Assembly (NCBI RefSeq): GCF_035492295.1
Contig: NZ_DATJJK010000158.1
Coordinates: 1 to 61,988 of the forward strand
Reading direction: 5' to 3'
Length of the DNA stretch: 61,988 nucleotides
From: Acidisoma sp035492295
Lineage (GTDB): Bacteria > Pseudomonadota > Alphaproteobacteria > Acetobacterales > Acetobacteraceae
Numbering within the stretch: position 1 is the stretch's first letter; every line of letters begins with the position of its first letter. Under the pieces are notes generated by a model. The model was not told the DNA's origin, searched no databases, and was given only the letters and a program-made list of their open reading frames with translations. Shown piece by piece: positions 17,620-25,453 of this stretch. A program made the translations under genes and the position numbers.

Positions 17620-17987
17620 TGGACGATGACGAGAACCGCCACCCAATGAACGACGAAGCGATAAACGACGACGCAATGAACGACGATGCACTGAACGACG
17701 ACGCCGAACACTATCATCTGCGTCTCTACGTCGCGGGGCAGACGAGCAAGTCTCTGGCCGCGCTCTCTAACCTCAAGCGGGTTTGCGAGGAGCATCTCGC
17801 CGGCCGCTACGAGATCGAGGTGATTGACCTCATCCAGAATCCGCGCCTCGCGGCTGGGGACCAGATTCTCGCCATTCCGACGCTTGTTCGCAAACTTCCG
17901 ACCCCGCTCAAGCGGATCATCGGAGACCTGTCGAATACCGATAAGGTGCTCGTCGGCCTCGACGTGAGACAGAAGGGCCTGGGCTGA
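17616..17987 (+). CDS. kaiB: KaiB clock-like protein with acidic repeat extension
   Basis: Residues about 33-115 give a KaiB thioredoxin-like domain: HLRLYVAGQTSKS, EIEVIDLIQNPRLA and ILAIPTLVRKLPTPLKRIIG, with the cis-proline region preserved. About 32 extra N-terminal residues are acidic and contain four tandem copies of a (M/I/L)ND(D/E)A unit, absent from typical KaiB of roughly 90-105 aa. The ATGA overlap with kaiC supports this start, though internal ATG codons within the repeat could give shorter forms. The stop overlaps the kinase start by one base. KaiB should bind KaiC and alter its phosphorylation state. Confidence 0.93.
   Translation: MMDDDENRHPMNDEAINDDAMNDDALNDDAEHYHLRLYVAGQTSKSLAALSNLKRVCEEHLAGRYEIEVIDLIQNPRLAAGDQILAIPTLVRKLPTPLKRIIGDLSNTDKVLVGLDVRQKGLG
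17646..17705 (+). repeat. Four tandem 15-nt repeats inside kaiB
   Basis: Consecutive units are ATGAACGACGAAGCG, ATAAACGACGACGCA, ATGAACGACGATGCA and CTGAACGACGACGCC. Each encodes a five-residue (M/I/L)ND(E/D)A step. Two of the units begin with an in-frame ATG. Copy number could vary by slippage without breaking the frame. Confidence 0.9.
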
Positions 17988-19744
17988 TGCCAGCCGGGGA
18001 CGTTGACCGTCCCGTGCAGGACCCGGCCGCAATGGCGGCGCAAATCCGGGATCTGGAAGCGCGCCTGCAGGAAAGCGAGGAGACGCTTGGTGCCATCCGT
18101 CGCGGCGAGATCGATGCCTTGGTCGTCGCGAACCCCATGCGGGATCACGCTGTCTACACCCTGGAGGGCGCAGACCGGCCCTATCGTGTCCTCATTGAGC
18201 AAATCCAGGAAGGCGCGCTGACCCTCGACGAGGAAGGTGCCATCCTCTATTCCAACCATCGGCTGTCGGCGATGCTGCGCTCGGACCCGGGCTCGCTCGT
18301 AGGGCGCGCGCTGCCTACCATCCTGATGGCTGACGACCGCGCGGGCTTCCGCTCCTTTCTCGCCGCCGCCTGCCGCGGCGGGGCGCGTCGCGAATTCACG
18401 CTGATCGCGGCGGACCAGGCCTGGGTTCCAGTCTATCTTTCCCTCAGCCCGCTGCCGAGCGAAGACGGTTCCATCCTGCTCTGCGGAGTGGTGACCGATC
18501 TGACCGAGCATAAACTGCATATCCGGGAACTCGCCGAGGCGAACGCCCGCCTGAAGGAGCAGATCCTCGAACGCGGAAAGATCGAGGATGCGCTTCGGCA
18601 GAGCCAGAAGATGGAAGCGGTCGGGCAATTGACCGGCGGCCTCGCGCATGACTTCAACAACCTCCTGACCGGCATCACTGCGGGGCTGGAACTGCTGCAG
18701 ACGCGGGTGGCCCAAGGGCGGCTGCAGGGGATCGATCGCTATATCGGCGTCGCCCAGGATGCAGCCCGGCGAGCCGCCTCGCTCACCCACCGGCTGCTCG
18801 CCTTCTCTCGCCGGCAGACCCTGGCACCCAGGGTGACAGATCTCGCGGATCTCGCGAGGGGTATGCACGAACTCATCCAGCGCACCGTGGGGCCCGAAAT
18901 CACGCTCCGCAGCGCAGCAACGGGGCACGATCCGCTGCATGTCCTGGTCGATCCCGGCCAGATGGAGAATGCGCTGCTCAACCTGTGCATCAACGCGCGG
19001 GACGCCATGCCCGATGGCGGTGAGATCCGCATCGAGATGGGCCGGCAGGAGATCGAGGCCGACCACGCGCGCGAGCTTTCGCTGGAGCCGGGCGCTTATG
19101 TCGAGTTGCGGGTCACCGATACCGGAACCGGCATGACGCCGGACGTGCTCTCCCGCGCCTTCGACCCCTTCTTCACGACCAAGCCCATCGGCGTCGGCAC
19201 TGGCCTCGGCCTTTCGATGATTTACGGCTTCGTGCAGCAATCAGGCGGGCAAGTGCGTATCGCGTCGACGATCGGGCAGGGGACTTGCGTGTCCCTCTAT
19301 CTGCCGGTGCATGCGGGTAGCCTCCTTCAGGCTGCCGTCACGCCGGAACAGAGGGATGTACCGCGTGCGGGGGGCAGCGAGTCCGTGCTCATCGTGGATG
19401 ATGAGGCAACCGTGCGCATGCTGGTGGCGGAGGTGCTGAAAGATCTCGGCTACAAGGCCCTGGAAGCGGCGGAGGGCGCGACCGCCCTCGCTTTGCTGCG
19501 GTCGGATCTGCGCATCGACCTGCTGATCACCGATGTCGGCCTGCCGGGCGGCCTCAACGGCCGGCTGCTTGCCGAAGAGGCGCGTGTCGTGCGGCCGCAG
19601 CTGAAGGTTCTGTTCATCACCGGCTATGCCGAAGACTCAGTGCTGAGCCCGAGCGATCTCGAGCCTGGCATGTATATTCAGACCAAACCCTTCGGCATGG
19701 AAATCCTGGCCCGCCGGATACGGCAGCTAATCGATGAAACCTGA
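17987..19744 (+). CDS. PAS-domain hybrid histidine kinase of the kai operon
   Basis: Order of parts: N-terminal helix, PAS sensor (about 65-175), coiled linker, HisKA with His221 in GGLAHDFNNLL, HATPase with N box Asn336 (NLCINARDAM), G1 DTGTGM and G2 GLGLSM, and a C-terminal receiver with Asp516 (LLITDVGLPGG) and Lys in QTKPFG. It has no membrane segment, so the kinase is cytoplasmic. The start overlaps the kaiB stop (TGATG). It likely reads KaiB/KaiC state, as SasA/CikA do in cyanobacteria, but it lacks SasA's KaiB-like sensor domain. The target of phosphotransfer is unknown; a lone receiver lies about 9 kb upstream. Confidence 0.92.
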   Translation: MPAGDVDRPVQDPAAMAAQIRDLEARLQESEETLGAIRRGEIDALVVANPMRDHAVYTLEGADRPYRVLIEQIQEGALTLDEEGAILYSNHRLSAMLRSDPGSLVGRALPTILMADDRAGFRSFLAAACRGGARREFTLIAADQAWVPVYLSLSPLPSEDGSILLCGVVTDLTEHKLHIRELAEANARLKEQILERGKIEDALRQSQKMEAVGQLTGGLAHDFNNLLTGITAGLELLQTRVAQGRLQGIDRYIGVAQDAARRAASLTHRLLAFSRRQTLAPRVTDLADLARGMHELIQRTVGPEITLRSAATGHDPLHVLVDPGQMENALLNLCINARDAMPDGGEIRIEMGRQEIEADHARELSLEPGAYVELRVTDTGTGMTPDVLSRAFDPFFTTKPIGVGTGLGLSMIYGFVQQSGGQVRIASTIGQGTCVSLYLPVHAGSLLQAAVTPEQRDVPRAGGSESVLIVDDEATVRMLVAEVLKDLGYKALEAAEGATALALLRSDLRIDLLITDVGLPGGLNGRLLAEEARVVRPQLKVLFITGYAEDSVLSPSDLEPGMYIQTKPFGMEILARRIRQLIDET

Positions 19745-19826
19745 GCGCGGGCGCCCACCATCGCTCACGCGGATGGCATCGCCCGAGCGACCCGAGCCCC
19801 CTAGGAAGGACGCAGCGACATCCTAT

Positions 19827-19850
19827 CTCCGATGAAACCTTTCATCGGAG
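19827..19850 (+). promoter_or_regulatory. Perfect hairpin covering the Shine-Dalgarno of the 23-aa ORF
   Basis: The arms CTCCGATGAAA and TTTCATCGGAG are an 11-bp perfect inverted repeat separated by two bases (CC). The right arm contains GGAG of the GGAGG ribosome-binding site that lies six bases before the small ORF start. If the RNA folds, initiation would be blocked until the stem opens. The DNA could equally be a palindromic operator. Confidence 0.7.
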
Positions 19851-19856
19851 GAACAA

Positions 19857-19928
19857 ATGCCCATTCTTCTCTGGCTTCTCGGCGTTCCTATTCCCATCAT
19901 CCTGCTGCTTCTCCTGTTTTGGCATTAG
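19857..19928 (+). CDS. 23-residue hydrophobic membrane peptide
   Basis: This short ORF reads ATG to TAG with GGAGG six bases upstream. It encodes almost only Leu, Ile, Pro and Trp, starting MPILLWLLGVP and ending LLLFWH: one membrane-spanning helix with a central VPIP kink. Tiny membrane peptides of this kind occur in other alphaproteobacteria, mostly unannotated. It is followed after 8 bases by the next membrane-protein gene, whose AGGA site begins at the TAG, so translation is probably coupled. The upstream hairpin suggests tight control. Confidence 0.7.
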   Translation: MPILLWLLGVPIPIILLLLLFWH

Positions 19929-19936
19929 GAGCGGGC

Positions 19937-20782
19937 ATGTCCTACAGCAGCGCAGATCCCGTCGCGGTGCATCCGCTTCGCCCAGGTCTTTCCTGGGCGG
20001 GGATTTTCGGCGGCGCGGTGGTTGCGACAGCGGTGACCGTCATGCTGACCGCGCTTGGGTCCGGCATCGGCCTCGCCTGGGTCTCGCCCACGAGCCACGA
20101 TAATCCCTCGGCCTTGACCTTTACGGTCGGGGCAGCAATCTGGCTCATCCTGGTGCAGTGGATCGCCTCGTTCTTCGGCGGCTATCTTGCCGGGCGGCTT
20201 CGTCCGAGCCTCGGCGGGGTGCATCGTGACGAGGTGACCTTCCGCGATACCGCGAGCGGTTTCGTCACCTGGGCGGTGGCCGCCCTCTTCGCGGTCGGGC
20301 TTATCGCCTCCGGCGCCAGCGCCTTCCTGGGTTCGGTCGGCAAGGCGGTGACGACGGTGGCCGGAGCGGCGAGTGGGTCGGCGGACAGCGGTTCGGCTGG
20401 CTTCGGGCCGAGCGGCTATATGCTCGACGCGATGTTCCGCCCCAGCCAGAACGCGGCGCAGACCAGCAGCCCGCAGGCAAAGGCCGAGGCTGGCCGCATT
20501 TTGGCAACCGAAGTGGCGGGCCCGATCAGTGCGTCCGATCACGCCTTCCTGGTCCAACTGGTCGAGGCACAGACCGGGCTTTCGCAAGCGGACGCGACGA
20601 CCCGCGTGGACCAGACCATCGCGGCCGAGCAGAAGGTCATCGATGAGACGAAGAAGGCTGCCAATGCGGCGCGCAAGGCGGCGGCCGCTTTCGCCACCTA
20701 TACCTTCTTCTCCATGTTGATCGGCGCCTTCATCGCCTGCGTCGCCGGTGCGATCGGCGGCCGCCAGCGCGACCGTTTCTGA
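19937..20782 (+). CDS. Polytopic membrane protein, function unknown
   Basis: The product is 281 aa with about four membrane segments: Gly/Ala-rich pairs at residues 18-45, 58-85 and 105-130, and one near the C-terminus (FFSMLIGAFIACVAGAIGG). Between segments three and four is a large soluble, Ala/Gln-rich region (about 140-250) that may be helical. TTAGGAGC is 5 nt before the ATG used. Related proteins are sometimes labelled PhnA-like without evidence; I assign no function. It is co-transcribed with the 23-aa peptide and ends before a strong terminator. Confidence 0.8.
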   Translation: MSYSSADPVAVHPLRPGLSWAGIFGGAVVATAVTVMLTALGSGIGLAWVSPTSHDNPSALTFTVGAAIWLILVQWIASFFGGYLAGRLRPSLGGVHRDEVTFRDTASGFVTWAVAALFAVGLIASGASAFLGSVGKAVTTVAGAASGSADSGSAGFGPSGYMLDAMFRPSQNAAQTSSPQAKAEAGRILATEVAGPISASDHAFLVQLVEAQTGLSQADATTRVDQTIAAEQKVIDETKKAANAARKAAAAFATYTFFSMLIGAFIACVAGAIGGRQRDRF

Positions 20783-20832
20783 CCGCGGAGCTCCGCGCTC
20801 AGCCTCCCCCGGGCTCCGCGCGAACGTGTTGA

Positions 20833-20873
20833 CCTGTCAGGCGCCGGTACATTGCCGGCGCCGCAGGTTTTTT
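20833..20873 (+). terminator. Rho-independent terminator
   Basis: The arms GGCGCCGG and CCGGCGCC form an 8-bp perfect stem around a 7-nt loop, widened by outer CCTG/CAGG pairs, and are followed directly by six T. It lies 51 bp past the stop of the membrane-protein gene and closes that unit. Confidence 0.9.
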
Positions 20874-21006
20874 GTGCGTCTGGCCGTCACCACGGAGGCC
20901 TGCAGGTTGCTGCATCAAGACGACCGGCGGCACGAGGGTAGCGTTGCCGCCGCTCGCGGGTTGACATAGGATTCGCTCCCAAGGCGACAAAAAGGGGGGA
21001 TTCGTC

Positions 21007-21207
21007 ATGAATGCGGGACTGAACCCAAGCGACGATGCACAAGCGATTGCGGAGGCGACCGCGCAGGCGGGCAGAACCCAGGCGGCAGCCATCCTCGCCG
21101 CCCAGATCCTCGCGATCCGAGCCGACTACCGGCGCACGATCGAGGGCCAGGCGCAGGATGCGGTTGAGGTGTTTCGGGAGGTGCAGCGGCTTCTCGAACG
21201 GGAGTGA
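21007..21207 (+). CDS. Small Ala-rich helical protein, hypothetical
   Basis: The product is 66 aa, helical throughout, with regular Ala and Gln residues and a charged C-terminus (VFREVQRLLERE). AAGGGGGGA stands about 7 nt upstream of the ATG. The DNA before it, past the terminator, can hold a promoter. No family recognised. Confidence 0.6.
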   Translation: MNAGLNPSDDAQAIAEATAQAGRTQAAAILAAQILAIRADYRRTIEGQAQDAVEVFREVQRLLERE

Positions 21208-21255
21208 CCGCGGCTTTCGGTGCCGGATTTTTAGAAAAAGCGAATAGGTGACTTT

Positions 21256-21284
21256 GGAAAGCGCGTCTGGCTGGCGCGTTTTCC
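21256..21284. terminator. Hairpin downstream of the small Ala-rich gene
   Basis: GGAAAGCGCG pairs with CGCGTTTTCC (one G-U pair) around a 9-nt loop. It lies between the small gene and the MscS gene. The T-run is inside the stem, not after it, so termination is only possible, not certain. Confidence 0.35.
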
Positions 21285-21397
21285 GAATTCGTGTTCTGTC
21301 GGACCAGAAAGAAACTTGATCGAAATGGCCGATGACCACCCTGCCGCCGCAGCGCTCTCGCAGCGCCCCAGAGTGTGAACCGGAACAGGAGGGGCGG

Positions 21398-23242
21398 GTG
21401 CGTCACGCTGACCGTGCGGCAATGGGCGGGGTTAGGCGCCTGCGTTGGCTTGGCCAGGCACTGGCGCTGCTTCTTGTCCTTATACCCGGCCTGATCCTGT
21501 GCGAATCCGCGGCGCAGGCGGCCGAATCGGCCCCGGTCGCTGCCGCCGCGCCCATTATGCGCGACGATCCGCTCGAGCCGCTCGATACCTCAAGCCCAAG
21601 TGCCACCTATCAGTCCTTCCTGCAGCAGACGGCGCGGGTGCAGGCCCTCTTCGTCACCTATCTCAGGCACAAGACCATAGCGGGCGAGAAGGAACTCGTG
21701 CTCACTGCCCGGCGTACCGGCCGGCTCTTCGATCTCAGCAATATTGCCCCGGCGCTCCGTGACAAGATGGGTGCCTCGGCCACCATGTATCTGGCGGACA
21801 TCCTGCACCGGCTGCCGGAGATATCGCCCAGTGCGATCCCAGGGGCGCCTGGATGGAGCCTGGGCACGGCGGGGACGAAGCTTCCCGATCAATGGCGCGT
21901 CCCCGGAACGGAAATCACCATCGCGCGGGTGGAAAAAGGACCGCAGAAGGGCCAATACCTCTTCACCGCCGACAGCGTGGACCAGCTTGCCGCGGATCAT
22001 GCGCTTATCCTGAAACTGCCGCTGCTGCGGCCCACTCTTTTCGGCAACTGGCGGCAGGTGCAGGTCAATATCACCGGCCCGTTGGTGCCGGATGGGTTCG
22101 TCAAGCGCCTGCCGAACTGGGCGCTTGGCACCGTCCTCGGCACGCCGGTCTGGAAGATGGGGGCGACCCTGCTCATCCTCGCGGTGGTCCTCTGCCTCAT
22201 GATCGGCTGGGCCCTGGTTGTGCGCCGCATGGGGGCGGGGCATGGGCGCTTCCGGCACGCTGCCGTCGCCCTCGCCGCACCCCTCGGTTTCTTTGTGCTC
22301 TATGTCAGCTGCGTCATCATCGTCCGGTCCCAGCTCAACCTCTCAGGCGGCTTCTCGGCGATCGAGGCGTTCTTTTCGGTTCTGGTCCTCTACCTGATCG
22401 CCGCTTGGGGTGCGTGGACACTCTGCTTTCTGCTGGCCGAAGCGATCATCGCCGCGCCCAGCATTCCCGACAACAGCTACGATTCTCATCTGCTGCGGCT
22501 TTGTGCACGTCTCGCCGGCTTCGCCGCCGTTGCTGGCCTGCTGCTCTATGGCGCGAACCAGATCGGGATTCCAGCACTTGGCCTCGTCGCTGGCCTCGGT
22601 GTCGGCGGCATCGCGGTGGCCCTCGCCTCGCAATCGACAGTCGAGAACCTCATCGGTGGTTTCTCGATCTTCGCGGACCGCCCGTTTCGCGTGGGCGACT
22701 TCATCCAGCACAGCGAAAAGTCGGGCTGGGTGGAAGCGATCGGCCCGCGTTCGAGCCGCATTCGCGAGTTGGACGGCGCGCTCACGACGGTGCCGAACGG
22801 CGATCTTGCTCGCATGCACATCACCAACTTCTCGATGCGGACGAAATGTCTTTTCGTGCACGAGATTGGGCTGCGCTATGAAACCTCGACCGAGCAGTGC
22901 GAATGGCTGATCGGGGCGCTGCGTGGCTTCCTCGCGGATCATCCGCTGGTCGAGAAGGCACCGGGCTTTCCGCGCGTGGCTCTCACGGGTTTTGGAGATT
23001 CGGCCATTACCGTGCAACTCCAGGCCAATATCCTGACCACGGATTACGCGGCCTTCCTGGCGGTGCAGGAGACGCTGCTGCTCGGCATCATGCGGCTGGT
23101 GTCCGAGGCCGGGACCGGCTTCGCCTTTCCCAGCCAGACGGCCTATCTCGCGCGGGACGGGGGGATCGATCGCACGATTCAGGCCCGGATCGCGGCCGAG
23201 ATGGCGGCGCGCACCGCACCGGCGCCGTCCCAACCGGGCTGA
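21398..23242 (+). CDS. MscS-family mechanosensitive channel
   Basis: A signal-like hydrophobic segment (LGQALALLLVLIPGLILC) with AAQA-A cleavage site leads into a periplasmic domain of about 200 residues. Four membrane helices follow, the last being the pore-lining Gly/Ala helix GLVAGLGVGGIAVALASQ, then STVENLIGGFSIFADRPFRVGD and the cytoplasmic cage. A large sensor domain before the channel core is typical of MscK/YnaI-like and plant-type MscS relatives. The GTG start follows AGGAGG by 5 nt and beats the upstream ATG, which lacks a site. It should release solutes on hypo-osmotic shock. Confidence 0.9.
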   Translation: MRHADRAAMGGVRRLRWLGQALALLLVLIPGLILCESAAQAAESAPVAAAAPIMRDDPLEPLDTSSPSATYQSFLQQTARVQALFVTYLRHKTIAGEKELVLTARRTGRLFDLSNIAPALRDKMGASATMYLADILHRLPEISPSAIPGAPGWSLGTAGTKLPDQWRVPGTEITIARVEKGPQKGQYLFTADSVDQLAADHALILKLPLLRPTLFGNWRQVQVNITGPLVPDGFVKRLPNWALGTVLGTPVWKMGATLLILAVVLCLMIGWALVVRRMGAGHGRFRHAAVALAAPLGFFVLYVSCVIIVRSQLNLSGGFSAIEAFFSVLVLYLIAAWGAWTLCFLLAEAIIAAPSIPDNSYDSHLLRLCARLAGFAAVAGLLLYGANQIGIPALGLVAGLGVGGIAVALASQSTVENLIGGFSIFADRPFRVGDFIQHSEKSGWVEAIGPRSSRIRELDGALTTVPNGDLARMHITNFSMRTKCLFVHEIGLRYETSTEQCEWLIGALRGFLADHPLVEKAPGFPRVALTGFGDSAITVQLQANILTTDYAAFLAVQETLLLGIMRLVSEAGTGFAFPSQTAYLARDGGIDRTIQARIAAEMAARTAPAPSQPG

Positions 23243-23430
23243 GCCTGCCGCCGTGCAGGAGCCGGCCGCGCAACTGAGTGCGTAGAGGGAAAGCGGCAAG
23301 AGCTGGAGAGTTTTCCGAGTCCAGCACGTCGTCGCGCGCGTCCGAATCGGGAATCACGAGACGTTTGCAATATCCCTATTCACTTGATATGAAATAGGCA
23401 TCGCCCAACCTCACGGAGCGGAGTGGTGCC

Positions 23431-23637
23431 ATGAAACGCGCGGAACGATTGACGACGGTGGCTGGTGCACAGAATTTCGTGCTGACCCTTTGGGCTGACA
23501 GCCAAGACGCCGAAGCACGCGAGGAACGGGGTGCCGCCGAGATGCCGGCAGTCTATCTGCCGATGGATCCGGAACTCGCCCGCCATCTCGTGGGTTCGCT
23601 CGATCGTTGGCTCGCGGCGCTCGAGCGCAAGAATTGA
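23431..23637 (+). CDS. Small hypothetical protein
   Basis: The product is 68 aa, soluble, with an acidic middle (DSQDAEAREERGAAE) followed by YLPMDPELARHLVGSLDRWL, an amphipathic helix. A GGAG precedes the ATG by about 10 nt. No family recognised. It is convergent with the isocyanide hydratase-like gene. Confidence 0.55.
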   Translation: MKRAERLTTVAGAQNFVLTLWADSQDAEAREERGAAEMPAVYLPMDPELARHLVGSLDRWLAALERKN

Positions 23638-23647
23638 CCAGGCTCGC

Positions 23648-24328
23648 TCAGCCAGTGCTTGCGGTCAGCCGCGCTACGATTGCCTCGCGCGCGCGGCGGC
23701 CGGGGGCGAGGGCGGCCTGTGCCGCCGCCAACACTTCGGGTGGTGCCTCTTCCGGCCGTCCCGCCGCGAAGGGCGGGGCAGGGGCGTATTCCAGGTACAA
23801 CTGAATCCGTTCGGCTTCTGCCCGGCCGTGAATCTCGGCCACGACTGCCAGGCCGAAATCGATTCCGCTGGTCACGCCGCCGGCGGTGATGAGGGTACCG
23901 TCCCGCACCACGCGGCCGGCATCGGGGGTGGCACCGAAGCTGGCCAGCAGGTGCCGTGCGTTCCAATGGGTCGCGGCGCGGCGGCCTTGCAGCAGCCCTG
24001 CCGCACCCAGCACGAGCGCTCCCGTGCAGACCGAGGTGAGGTAGCGGAGTTCGGGCGCACTGGCACGGATGAAATCCAAGGTTTCCGCGTCCTCCATCAG
24101 CGCATCGACCCCCGATCCCCCGGGCACGCAGAGCAGGTCGAGTTTCGGGCAATCGGCAAAACTCGCGGTCGGCTGCAGCATCAGGCCGGAGGACGCGGCG
24201 AGGGGCGCGCGGCTCTTCGAAATCAGATGCACCTCCGCCCCCGGGGCGGCGGCGAAGATCTCGTAGGGGCCGGTCAGGTCGAGCTGCTGAACACCGGGAA
24301 AGACCAGAAGTCCGAAGCGATAGCCCAT
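23648..24328 (-). CDS. DJ-1/PfpI family protein, isocyanide hydratase-like
   Basis: The fold is the DJ-1/PfpI class I glutaminase-like alpha/beta type, 226 aa. The nucleophile elbow is TSVCTGALVLGAAGLLQG with Cys101, followed by THWN. Asp17 (QQLDLTGPYE) and Thr102 are also in place. Asp17 and Cys101 have the same numbers as the functional residues described for Pseudomonas isocyanide hydratase. The reaction would be hydration of an isonitrile to an N-substituted formamide. DJ-1 family proteins are easily misassigned, so a transcriptional co-regulator-like or glyoxalase role remains possible. It is probably transcribed from its own promoter, since a terminator lies just upstream. Confidence 0.8.
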   Translation of the reverse strand: MGYRFGLLVFPGVQQLDLTGPYEIFAAAPGAEVHLISKSRAPLAASSGLMLQPTASFADCPKLDLLCVPGGSGVDALMEDAETLDFIRASAPELRYLTSVCTGALVLGAAGLLQGRRAATHWNARHLLASFGATPDAGRVVRDGTLITAGGVTSGIDFGLAVVAEIHGRAEAERIQLYLEYAPAPPFAAGRPEEAPPEVLAAAQAALAPGRRAREAIVARLTASTG

Positions 24329-24412
24329 GCTCGTGCCCGTTCCTGTCTTCTGGATGAAGCGTGATCGCAGCCTAGACCGGAGCTTGGCCAGGCCGCAGCG
24401 CTTCGCTGGATG

Positions 24413-24449
24413 GAAAAAAAGGGCGCGCCATGCTGTATGCCGCGCCCTT
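24413..24449 (-). terminator. Rho-independent terminator after the aldo/keto reductase gene
   Basis: Read on the minus strand, AAGGGCGCG pairs with CGCGCCCTT (9 bp) around a 13-nt loop and runs directly into seven or more U. It lies 30 bp beyond the stop of the aldo/keto reductase and separates it from the isocyanide hydratase-like gene. Confidence 0.88.
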
Positions 24450-24478
24450 CCTGACGGGAGAGATCGACGCTACCCGGG

Positions 24479-25360
24479 TCAGGAGGCGCCGGCCTTTTGC
24501 GCGAGGAGTTCCAGCTTGGCGCGCGCCGCGTCCGAGATGGTCAGGCTTGCGGCAGCGAGATTTTCCCGCAGATGGTCCAGCGAACCGGTGCCCGGGATCA
24601 GCAGGATGTTTGGCGCACGGCCCAGCAGCCAGGCGATCGCCACCTGCATCGGCGTGGCACCCATATGCTGGGCGACCTCCGTCAGAATGTTCGACTGCAG
24701 CGGGGTGAAGCCACCGAGCGGGAAATAGGGCACGAAGGGAATGCCGTCGGTCGCGAGATCGTCGATCATCGCGTCATCCGCGCGATGGGCGAGGTTGTAG
24801 AAGTTCTGGACGCAGGCGATCGGCGTGATGCGGCGCGCTTCTGCGAGCTGCGCGCGCGTCACGTGGCTCACGCCGATATGGCGGATGAGCCCCTGGGATT
24901 GCAGCTCGGCCAGCGTCTCGATCTGCTCAGCAATCGAACCTTCGGCCGGCGCGTGCAGCCCGTGCATGCTGCGGAAATTCACCACCTCCAGTCGGTCGAG
25001 ACCAAGGTTGCGGAGATTGTCGTGCACCGCCTGGGTCAGTTCGGCCTTCGAGAGGGCGGGCAACCAGGCGCCGTCCGGTCCGCGCCTGGCCGAAACCTTG
25101 GTGACGATCACAAGATCGCCGGGGTAGGGGCTGAGCGCCTCGCGGATGATTTCGTTGGTCACGTGCGGACCATAAAAATCCGAGGTGTCGATATGGTTCA
25201 CGCCTTGCGCCACCGCCTCGCGCAGCACGGCGATCGCGGCGCCGCGGTCGCGCGGCGGGCCGAAGACGCCAGGCCCGGCAAGCTGCATCGCGCCGTAGCC
25301 GAGGCGGCGTATCGTCCGGTCGCCGAGCACGTAGGTGCCGGCCTTGTCGATGTCGGGCAT
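24479..25360 (-). CDS. ydbC: Aldo/keto reductase, YdbC-like
   Basis: This is a TIM-barrel oxidoreductase of 293 aa. The N-terminus RLGYGAMQLAGPGVFGPP and HIDTSDFYGPHVTN closely follow E. coli YdbC, with Asp and Tyr of the catalytic tetrad; the Lys is in VTKVSARR. Where many family members have the tetrad His this protein reads VVNFRSMHG, as YdbC-type proteins do. NADPH is bound near LLIPGTGSLDHLREN. The start was moved two codons in so that GAGGAG sits 6 nt upstream. It is divergent from a LysR gene across 93 bp, which probably regulates it. Confidence 0.88.
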   Translation of the reverse strand: MPDIDKAGTYVLGDRTIRRLGYGAMQLAGPGVFGPPRDRGAAIAVLREAVAQGVNHIDTSDFYGPHVTNEIIREALSPYPGDLVIVTKVSARRGPDGAWLPALSKAELTQAVHDNLRNLGLDRLEVVNFRSMHGLHAPAEGSIAEQIETLAELQSQGLIRHIGVSHVTRAQLAEARRITPIACVQNFYNLAHRADDAMIDDLATDGIPFVPYFPLGGFTPLQSNILTEVAQHMGATPMQVAIAWLLGRAPNILLIPGTGSLDHLRENLAAASLTISDAARAKLELLAQKAGAS

Positions 25361-25453
25361 CGTCATCTCCTCACTGTCTTGCCGGAAGATAGGGACTCAT
25401 CCACCGCCCGATAACCAAGTACAATCCGAACAGCTTGTGCGGAATGGCGAACA

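Noticed and set aside
17807..19240. 477-codon minus-strand ORF opposite the kai kinase
   Set aside because: Antisense shadow of a gene with full kinase and receiver motifs; no domain in the shadow.
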